From assembly GCF_040954835.1 (NCBI RefSeq), contig NC_090699.1, forward strand, positions 14,811,817 through 14,875,816: a stretch of DNA of 64,000 nucleotides, in the 5' to 3' direction. Below the pieces are notes generated by a model. The model was not told the DNA's origin and did not search any database. It saw only the letters and a program-made list of their open reading frames with translations. Within the stretch, counting starts at the first letter, position 1. Each line of letters starts with the position of its first letter. This stretch comes from Lepisosteus oculatus. Its lineage: Eukaryota; Chordata; Actinopteri; Semionotiformes; Lepisosteidae. Shown piece by piece: positions 51,301 to 63,300 of the stretch. Both the position numbers and the translations under genes were made by a program.

Positions 51301-54300
51301 ACTACCACAACATCTGCCCCCACCACCACAACAACTCCTGAAACTACTACACCTGCCCCAACTACCACAACTACTCCACCAAGCACAACTACAGCCCCAA
51401 CAACTACAACACCTGCCCCTACTACCACAACAACTGCCCCCACCACCACAAATACTCCTGAAACTACTACACCTGCCCCAACTACCACAACTACTCCACC
51501 AAGCACAACTACAGCCCCAACAACTACAACATCTGCCCCTACTACCACAACAACTGCCCCCACCACCACAACAACTCCTGAAACTACTACACCTGCCCCA
51601 ACTACCACAACTACTCCACCAAGCACAACTACAGCCCCAACAACTACAACACCTGCCCCTACTACCACAACAACTGCCCCCACCACCACAACAACTCCTG
51701 AAACTACTACACCTGCCCCAACTACCACAACTACTCCACCAAGCACAACAACAGCCCCAACAACTACAACACCTGCCCCTACTACCACAACATCTGCCCC
51801 CACCACCACAACAACTCCTGAAACTACTACACCTGCCCCAACTACCACAACTACTCCACCAAGCACAACTACAGCCCCAACAACTACAACACCTGCCCCT
51901 ACTACCACAACAACTGCCCCCACCACCACAACAACTCCTGAAACTACTACACCTGCCCCAACTACCACAACTACTCCACCAAGCACAACTACAGCCCCAA
52001 CAACTACAACATCTGCCCCTACTACCACAACAACTGCCCCCACCACCACAACAACTCCTGAAACTACTACACCTGCCCCAACTACCACAACTACTCCAAC
52101 AAGCACAACTACAGCCCCAACAACTACAACACCTGCCCCTACTACCACAACAACTGCCCCCACCACCACAACAACTCCTGAAACTACTACACCTGCCCCA
52201 ACTACCACAACTACTCCACCAAGCACAACTACAGCCCCAACAACTACAACACCTGCCCCTACTACCACAACAACTGCCCCCACCACCACAACAACTCCTG
52301 AAACTACTACACCTGCCCCAACTACCACAACTACTCCACCAAGCACAACAACAGCCCCAACAACTACAACACCTGCCCCTACTACCACAACATCTGCCCC
52401 CACCACCACAACAACTCCTGAAACTACTACACCTGCCCCAACTACCACAACTACTCCACCAAGCACAACTACAGCCCCAACAACAACAACACCTGCCCAA
52501 ACTACCACCACTACTCCACCAAGCACAACAACAGCACCAACAATCACTACACCTGCCCCTACTACCACAACAACTGCCCCCACCACCACAACAAGTCCTG
52601 AAACTACTACACCTGCCCCAACTACCACAACTACTCCAACAAGCACAACTACAGTCCCAACAACTACAACACCTGCCCCAACAACTACAACAACTACCCC
52701 CACCACAACAACAACTCCTGAAACTACTACACCTGCCCCGACTACCACAACTACTCCACCAAGCACAACAACAGTCCCAACAACTACAACACCTGCCCCT
52801 ACTACCACAAGAAATGCCCCAACCACCACAACAACTCCTGAAACTACTACACCTGCCCCAAGTACCACAACAACTGCCCCCACCACCACAACAACTCCTG
52901 AAACTACTACACCTGCCCCAACTACCACAACTACTCCACCAAGCACAACTACAGCCCCAACAACTACAACACCTGCCCCTACTACCACAACAACTGCCCC
53001 CACCACCACAACAACTCCTGAAACTACTACACCTGCCCCAACTACCACAACTACTCCAACAAGCACAACTACAGCCCCAACAACTACAACACCTGCCCCT
53101 ACTACCACAACAACTGCCCCCACCACCACAACAACTCCTGAAACTACTACACCTGCCCCAACTACCACAACTACTCCACCAAGCACAACTACAGCCCCAA
53201 CAACTACAACACCTGCCCCTACTACCACAACAACTGCCCCCACCACCACAACAACTCCTGAAACTACTACACCTGCCCCAACTACCACAACTACTCCACC
53301 AAGCACAACAACAGCCCCAACAACTACAACACCTGCCCCTACTACCACAACATCTGCCCCCACCACCACAACAACTCCTGAAACTACTACACCTGCCCCA
53401 ACTACCACAACTACTCCACCAAGCACAACTACAGCTCCAACAACAACAACACCTGCCCAAACTACCACCACTACTCCACCAAGCACAACAACAGCACCAA
53501 CAATCACTACACCTGCCCCTACTACCACAACAACTGCCCCCACCACCACAACAAGTCCTGAAACTACTACACCTGCCCCAACTACCACAACTACTCCAAC
53601 AAGCACAACTACAGTCCCAACAACTACAACACCTGCCCCAACAACTACAACAACTACCCCCACCACAACAACAACTCCTGAAACTACTACACCTGCCCCG
53701 ACTACCACAACTACTCCACCAAGCACAACAACAGTCCCAACAACTACAACACCTGCCCCTACTACCACAAGAAATGCCCCAACCACCACAACAACTCCTG
53801 AAACTACTACACCTGCCCCAAGTACCACAACAACTGCCCCCACCACCACAACAACTCCTGAAACTACTACACCTGCCCCAACTACCACAACTACTCCACC
53901 AAGCACAACTACAGCCCCAACAACTACAACACCTGCCCCTACTACCACAACAACTGCCCCCACCACCACAACAACTCCTGAAACTACTACACCTGCCCCA
54001 ACTACCACAACTACTCCAACAAGCACAACTACAGCCCCAACAACTACAACACCTGCCCCTACTACCACAACAACTGCCCCCACCACCACAACAACTCCTG
54101 AAACTACTACACCTGCCCCAACTACCACAACTACTCCACCAAGCACAACTACAGCCCCAACAACTACAACACCTGCCCCTACTACCACAACAACTGCCCC
54201 CACCACCACAACAACTCCTGAAACTACTACACCTGCCCCAACTACCACAACTACTCCACCAAGCACAACTACAGCCCCAACAACTACAACACCTGCCCCT

Positions 54301-57300
54301 ACTACCACAACAACTGCCCCCACCACCACAACAACTCCTGAAACTACTACACCTGCCCCAACTACCACAACTACTCCACCGAGCACAACAACAGCCCCAA
54401 CAACTACAACACCTGCCCCTACTACCACAACAACTGCCCCCACCACCACAACAACTCCTGAAACTACTACACCTGCCCCAACTACCACAACTACTCCACC
54501 AAGCACAACTACAGCCCCAACAACTACAACACCTGCCCCTACTACCACAACAACTGCCCCCACCACCACAACAACTCCTGAAACTACTACACCTGCCCCA
54601 ACTACCACAACTACTCCACCAAGCACAACTACAGCCCCAACAACTACAACACCTGCCCCTTCTACCACAATAACTGCCCCCACCACCACAACAACTCCTG
54701 AAACTACTACACCTGCCCCAACTACCACAACTACTCCACCAAGTACAACTACAGCCCCAACAACTACAACACCTGCCCCTACTACCACAACAACTGCCCC
54801 CACCACCACAACAACTCCTGAAACTACTACACCTGCCTCAACTACCACAACTACTCCACCAAGCACAACTACAGCCCCAACAACTACAACAGCTGCCCCT
54901 ACTACCACAACAACTGCCCCCACCACCACAACAACTTCTGAAACTACTACACCTGCCCCAACTACATCAACTACTCCACCAAGCACAACTCCAGCCCCAA
55001 CAACTACAACAGCTGCCCCTACTACCACAACAACTGCCCCCACCACCACAACAACTTCTGAAACTACTACACCTGCCCCAACTACCTCAACTACTCCACC
55101 AAGCACAACTCCAGCCCCAACAACTACAACACCTGCCCCTACTACCACAACAACTGCCCCCACCACCACAACAACTCCTGAACCTACTACACCTGCCCCA
55201 ACTACCACAACTACTCCATCAAGCACAACAACAGCCCCAACAACTACAACAACTGCCCCCACCACCACAACTCCTGAAACAACTACAACACCTGCCCCTA
55301 GTACCACAACAACTGCCCCCACCACCACAACAACTTCTGAAACTACTACACCTGCCCCAACTACCTCAACTACTCCACCAAGCACAACAACTGCCCCCAC
55401 CACAACAACAACTCCAGAAACTACTACACCTGCCCCAACTACCACAACTACTCCACCAAGCACAACTACAGCCCCAACAACTACAACACCTGCCCCTACT
55501 ACCACAACAACTGCCCCAACCACCACAACAACTCCTGAAACTACTACACCTGCCCCAACTACCACAACTACTCCACCAAGCACAACTACAGCCCCAACAA
55601 CTACAACAACTGCCCCCACCACAACAACAACTCCTGAAACTACTACACCTGCCCCAACTACCACCACTACTCCACCAAGCACAACAGCCCCAACACCTAC
55701 AACACCTGCCCCTACTACCACAACAACAGCCCCCACCACCACAACAACTCCTGAAACTACTACACCTGCCCCAACTACCACAACTACTCCACCAAGCACA
55801 ACAACAGCCCCAACAACTACCACACCTGCCCCTACTACCACAACAACTGTCCCCACCACAACAACTCCTGAAACTACTACAACGCCTGCCCCAACTACCA
55901 CCACTACTCCAGCAAGCACAACAACAGCCCCAACAACTACAACACCTGGCCCTACTACCACAACAACTGCCCCCACCACAACAACTCCTGAAACTACTAC
56001 AACGCCTGCCCCAGCTACCACCACTACTCCAGCAAGCACAACAACACCCCCACCAACTACAACACCTGGCCCTACTACCACAACAACTGGCCCCACCACC
56101 ACAACAACTCCTGAAACTACTACAACAGCTGCCCCTACTACCACAACAACTGCCCCCACCACCACAACAACTCCTGAAACTACTACACCTGCCCCAACTA
56201 CCACAACTACTCCACCAAGCACAACTACAGCCCCAACAACTACAACACCTGCCCCTACTACCACAACAACTGCCCCCACCACCACAACAACTCCTGAAAC
56301 TACTACACCTGCCCCAACTACCACAACTACTCCACCAAGCACAACTACAGCCCCAACAACTACAACATCTGCCCCTACTACCACAACAACTGCCCCCACC
56401 ACCACAACAACTCCTGAAACTACTACACCTGCCCCAACTACCACAACTACTCCAACAAGCACAACTACAGCCCCAACAACTACAACACCTGCCCCTACTA
56501 CCACAACAACTGCCCCCACCACCACAACAACTCCTGAAACTACTACACCTGCCCCAACTACCACAACTACTCCACCAAGCACAACTACAGCCCCAACAAC
56601 TACAACACCTGCCCCTACTACCACAACAACTGCCCCCACCACCACAACAACTCCTGAAACTACTACACCTGCCCCAATTACCAGAACTACTCCACCAAGC
56701 ACAACTACAGCCCCAACAACTACAACAACTGCCCCCACCACAACAACAACTCCAGAAACTACTACACCTGCCCCAACTACCACAACTACTCCAACAAGCA
56801 CAACTACAGCCCCAACAACTACAACACCTGCCCCTACTACCACAACAACTGCCCCCACCACCACAACAACTCCTGAAACTACTACACCTGCCCCAACTAC
56901 CACAACTACTCCACCAAGCACAACTACAGCCCCAACAACTACAACACCTGCCCCTACTACCACAACAACTGCCCCCACCACCACAACAACTCCTGAAACT
57001 ACTACACCTGCCCCAACTACCACAACTACTTCACCAAGTACAACTACAGCCCCAACAATTACAACACCTGCCCCTACTACCACAACAACTGCCCCCACCA
57101 CCACAACAACTCCTGAAACTACTACACCTGCCCCAACTACCACCACTACTCCACCAAGCACAACAACAGCCCCAACAACTACAACAGCTGCCCCTACTAC
57201 CACAACAACTGCCCCCACCACCACAACAACTTCTGAAACTACTACACCTGCCCCAACTACCTCAACTACTCCACCAAGCACAACTCCAGCCCCAACAACT

Positions 57301-60300
57301 ACAACACCTGCCCCTACTACCACAACAACTGCCCCCACCACCACAACAACTCCTGAACCTACTACACCTGCCCCAACTACCACAACTACTCCACCAAGCA
57401 CAACAACAGCCCCAACAACTACAACAACTGCCCCCACCACCACAACTCCTGAAACAACTACAACACCTGCCCCTAGTACCACAACAACTGCCCCCACCAC
57501 AACAACAACTCCAGAAACTACTACACCTGCCCCAACTACCACAACTACTCCACCAAGCACAACTACAGCCCCAACAACTACAACACCTGCCCCTACTACC
57601 ACAACAACTGCCCCAACCACCACAACAACTCCTGAAACTACTACACCTGCCCCAACTACCACAACTACTCCACCAAGCACAACTACAGCCCCAACAACTA
57701 CAACAACTGCCCCCACCACAACAACAACTCCTGAAACTACTACACCTGCCCCAACTACCACCACTACTCCACCAAGCACAACAGCCCCAACACCTACAAC
57801 ACCTGCCCCTACTACCACAACAACTGCCCCCACCACCACAACAACTCCTGAAACTACTACACCTGCCCCAACTACCACAACTACTCCACCAAGCACAACA
57901 ACAGCCCCAACAACTACCACACCTGCCCCTACTACCACAACAACTGTCCCCACCACAACAACTCCTGAAACTACTACAACGCCTGCCCCAACTACCACCA
58001 CTACTCCAGCAAGCACAACAACAGCCCCAACAACTACAACACCTGGCCCTACTACCACAACAACTGCCCCCACCACAACAACTCCTGAAACTACTACAAC
58101 GCCTGCCCCAGCTACCACCACTACTCCAGCAAGCACAACAACACCCCCACCAACTACAACACCTGGCCCTACTACCACAACAACTGGCCCCACCACCACA
58201 ACAACTCCTGAAACTACTACAACAGCTGCCCCAACTACCACAACAACTGCCCCCACCACCACAACAACTCCTGAAACTACTACACCTGCCCCAACTACCA
58301 CAACTACTCCACCAAGCACAACTACAGCCCCAACAACTACCACACCTGCCCCTACTACCACAACAACTGTCCCCACCACAACAACTCCTGAAACTACTAC
58401 AACGCCTGCCCCAACTACCACCACTACTCCAGCAAGCACAACAACAGCCCCAACAACTACAACACCTGGCCCTACTACCACAACAACTGCCCCCACCACA
58501 ACAACTCCTGAAACTACTACAACGCCTGCCCCAGCTACCACCACTACTCCAGCAAGCACAACAACACCCCCACCAACTACAACACCTGGCCCTACTACCA
58601 CAACAACTGGCCCCACCACCACAACAACTCCTGAAACTACTACAACAGCTGCCCCAACTACCACAACAACTGCCCCCACCACCACAACAACTCCTGAAAC
58701 TACTACACCTGCCCCAACTACCACAACTACTCCACCAAGCACAACTACAGCCCCAACAACTACAACACCTGCCCCTACTACCACAACAACTGCCCCCACC
58801 ACCACAACAACTCCTGAAACTACTACACCTGCCCCAACTACCACAACTACTCCACCAAGCACAACTACAGCCCCAACAACTACAACACCTGCCCCTACTA
58901 CCACAACAACTGCCCCCACCACCACAACAACTCCTGAAACTACTACACCTGCCCCAACTACCACAACTACTCCACCAAGCACAACTACAGCCCCAATAAC
59001 TACATCAGCTGCCCCTACTACCACAACAACTGCCCCCACCACCACAACAACTCCTGAAACTACTACAACGCCTGCCCCAACTACCACAACAACTGCCCCC
59101 ACCACCACAACAACTCCTGAAACTACTACACCTGCCCCAACTACCACAACTACTCCACCAAGCACAACTACAGCCCCAACAACTACAACACCTGCCCCTA
59201 CTACCACAACAACTGCCCCCACCACCACAACAACTCCTGAAACTACTACACCTGCCCCAACTACCACAACTACTTCACCAAGTACAACTACAGCCCCAAC
59301 AACTACAACACCTGCCCCTACTACCACAACAACTGCCCCCACCACCACAACAACTCCTGAAACTACTACACCTGCCCCAACTACCACCACTACTCCACCA
59401 AGCACAACAACAGCCCCAACAACTACAACAGCTGCCCCTACTACCACAACAACTGCCCCCACCACCACAACAACTTCTGAAACTACTACACCTGCCCCAA
59501 CTACCTCAACTACTCCACCAAGCACAACTCCAGCCCCAACAACTGCAACACCTGCCCCTACTACCACAACAACTGCCCCCACCACCACAACAACTCCTGA
59601 ACCTACTACACCTGCCCCAACTACCACAACTACTCCACCAAGCACAACAACAGCCCCAACAACTACAACAACTGCCCCCACCACCACAACTCCTGAAACA
59701 ACTACAACACCTGCCCCTAGTACCACAAGAATTGCCCCCACCACCACAACTACTTCTGAAACATCTACACCTGCCCCAACTACCTCAACTACTCCACCAA
59801 GCACAACAACTGCCCCCACCACAACAACAACTCCAGAAACTACTACACCTGCCCCAACTACCACAACTACTCCACCAAGCACAACTACAGCCCCAACAAC
59901 TACAACACCTGCCCCTACTACCACAACAACTGCCCCAACCACCACAACAACTCCTGAAACTACTACACCTGCCCCAACTACCACAACTACTCCACCAATC
60001 ACAACTACAGCCCCAACAACTACAACAACTGCCCCCACCACAACAACAACTCCTGAAACTACTACACCTGCCCCAACTACAACCACTACTCCACCAAGCA
60101 CAACAGCCCCAACACCTACAACACCTGCCCCTACTACCACAACAACTGCCCCCACCACCACAACAACTCCTGAAACTACTACACCTGCCCCAACTACCAC
60201 AACTACTCCACCAAGCACAACAACAGCCCCAACAACTACCACACCTGCCCCTACTACCACAACAACTGTCCCCACCACAACAACTCCTGAAACTACTACA

Positions 60301-63300
60301 ACGCCTGCCCCAACTACCACCACTACTCCAGCAAGCACAACAACAGCCCCAACAACTACAACACCTGGCCCTACTACCACAACAACTGCCCCCACCACAA
60401 CAACTCCTGAAACTACTACAACGCCTGCCCCAGCTACCACCACTACTCCAGCAAGCACAACAACACCCCCACCAACTACAACACCTGGCCCTACTACCAC
60501 AACAACTGGCCCCACCACCACAACAACTCCTGAAACTACTACAACAGCTGCCCCTACTACCACAACAACTGCCCCCACCACCACAACAACTCCTGAAACT
60601 ACTACACCTGCCCCAACTACCACAACTACTCCACCAAGCACAACTACAGCCCCAACAACTACAACACCTGCCCCTACTACCACAACAACTACCCCCAACA
60701 CCACAACTCTTGAAACTACTACAACGCCTGCCCCAACTACCACAACAACTGCCGCCACCACCACAACAACTCCTGAAACTACAACAACACCTGCCCCAAC
60801 TACCACCACTACTCCAGCAAGCACAACAACAGCCCCAACAACTACAACACCTGGCCCTACTACCACAACAACTGCCCCCACCACAACAACTCCTGAAACT
60901 ACTACAACACCTGCCCCAACTACCACCACTACTCCAGCAAGCACAACAACAGCCCCAACAACTACAACACCTGCCCCTACTACCACAACAACTGGCCCCA
61001 CCACCACAACAACTCCTGAAACTACTACAACAGCTGCCCCTACTACCACAACAACTGCCCCCACCACCACAACAACTCCTGAAACTACTACACCTGCCCT
61101 AACTACCACCACTACTCCACCAAGCACAACAACAGCCCCAACAACCACAACACCTGCCCCTACTACCACAACAACTGCCCCCACCACCACAACAACTCCT
61201 GAAACTACTACACCTGCCCCAACTACCACAACTACTCCACCAAGCACAACTACAGCCCCAACAACTACAACTCCTGCCCCTACTACCACAACAACTGCCC
61301 CCACCACCACAACAACTCCTGAAACTACTACACCTGCCCCAACTACCACCACTACTCCACCAAGCACAACAACAGCCCCAACAACTACAACACCTGCTGC
61401 TACTACCACAACAACTGCCCCCACCACCACAACAACTCCTGAAACTACTACACCTGCCCGAACTACCACAACTACTCCACCAAGCACAACTACAGCCCCA
61501 ACAACTACAACACCTGCCCCTACTACCACAACAACTGCCCCCACCACCACAACAACTCCTGAAACTACTACACCTGCCCCAACTACCACAACTACTCCAC
61601 CAAGCACAACTACAGCCCCAACAACTACAACACCTGGCCCTACTACCACAACAACTGCCCCCGCAACAACAACTCCTGAAACTTCTACAACGCCTGCCCC
61701 AACTACCACCACTACTCCATCAAGCACAACAACAGCCCCAACAACCACAACAGCTGCCCCAACTACCACAACAACTGCCCCCACCACCACAATAACTCCT
61801 GAAACTACTACACCTGCCCCAACTACCACAACTACTCCACCAAGCACAACTACAGCCCCAACAACTACAACACCTGCCCCTACTACCACAACAACTGCCC
61901 CCACCACCACAACAACTCCTGAAACTACTACACCTGCCCCAACTACCACAACTACTCCACCAAGCACAACTACAGCCTCAACAACTACAACAACTGCCCC
62001 CACCACAACAACAACTCCTGAAACTACTACACCTGCCCCAACTACCACCACTACTCCACCAAGCACAACAGCCCCAACACCTACAACACCTGCCCCTACT
62101 ACCACAACAACTGCCCCCACCACCACAACTCCTGAAACTACTACAACGCCTGCCCCAACTACCACAACAACTGCCCCCACCACCACAACAACTCCTGAAA
62201 CTACTACACCTGCCCCAACTACCACAACTACTCCACCAAGCACAACAACAGCCCCAACAACTACCACACCTGCCCCTACTACCACAACAACTGTCCCCAC
62301 CACAACAACTCCTGAAACTACTACAACGCCTGCCCCAACTACCACCACTACTCCAGCAAGCACAACAACAGCCCCAACAACTACAACACCTGGCCCTACT
62401 ACCACAACAACTGCCCCCACCACAACAACTCCTGAAACTACTACAACGCCTGCCCCAGCTACCACCACTACTCCAGCAAGCACAACAACACCCCCACCAA
62501 CTACAACACCTGGCCCTACTACCACAACAACTGGCCCCACCACCACAACAACTCCTGAAACTACTACAACAGCTGCCCCTACTACCACAACAACTGCCCC
62601 CACCACCACAACAACTCCTGAAACTACTACACCTGCCCCAACTACCACAACTACTCCACCAAGCACAACTACAGCCCCAACAACTACAACACCTGCCCCT
62701 ACTACCACAACAACTACCCCCAACACCACAACTCTTGAAACTACTACAACGCCTGCCCCAACTACCACAACAACTGCCCCCACCACCACAACAACTCCTG
62801 AAACTACAACAACACCTGCCCCAACTACCACCACTACTCCAGCAAGCACAACAACAGCCCCAACAACTACAACACCTGGCCCTACTACCACAACAACTGC
62901 CCCCACCACAACAACTCCTGAAACTACTACAACACCTGCCCCAACTACCACCACTACTCCAGCAAGCACAACAACAGCCCCAACAACTACAACACCTGCC
63001 CCTACTACCACAACAACTGGCCCCACCACCACAACAACTCCTGAAACTACTACAACAGCTGCCCCTACTACCACAACAACTGCCCCCACCACCACAACAA
63101 CTCCTGAAACTACTACACCTGCCCTAACTACCACCACTACTCCACCAAGCACAACAACAGCCCCAACAACCACAACACCTGCCCCTACTACCACAACAAC
63201 TGCCCCCACCACCACAACAACTCCTGAAACTACTACACCTGCCCCAACTACCACAACTACTCCACCAAGCACAACTTCAGCCCCAACAACTACAACTCCT

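Noticed and set aside
50986-53460. Minus-strand Cys/Gly/Ser-rich frames (also 42,760-45,234 and others), resembling keratin-associated or metallothionein-like proteins
   Set aside because: Low-complexity artefact of reading GTTGTGGTAG repeats in another frame. The frames break and restart through the array, and the duplicated pair simply follows the 8,226-bp block copy.
49016-54673. A long plus-strand Leu/Pro/Gln-rich open frame of 1,885 codons
   Set aside because: It is a +1 shadow of the same repeat, closed by variants elsewhere in the array. Only the Thr/Pro frame is open everywhere.
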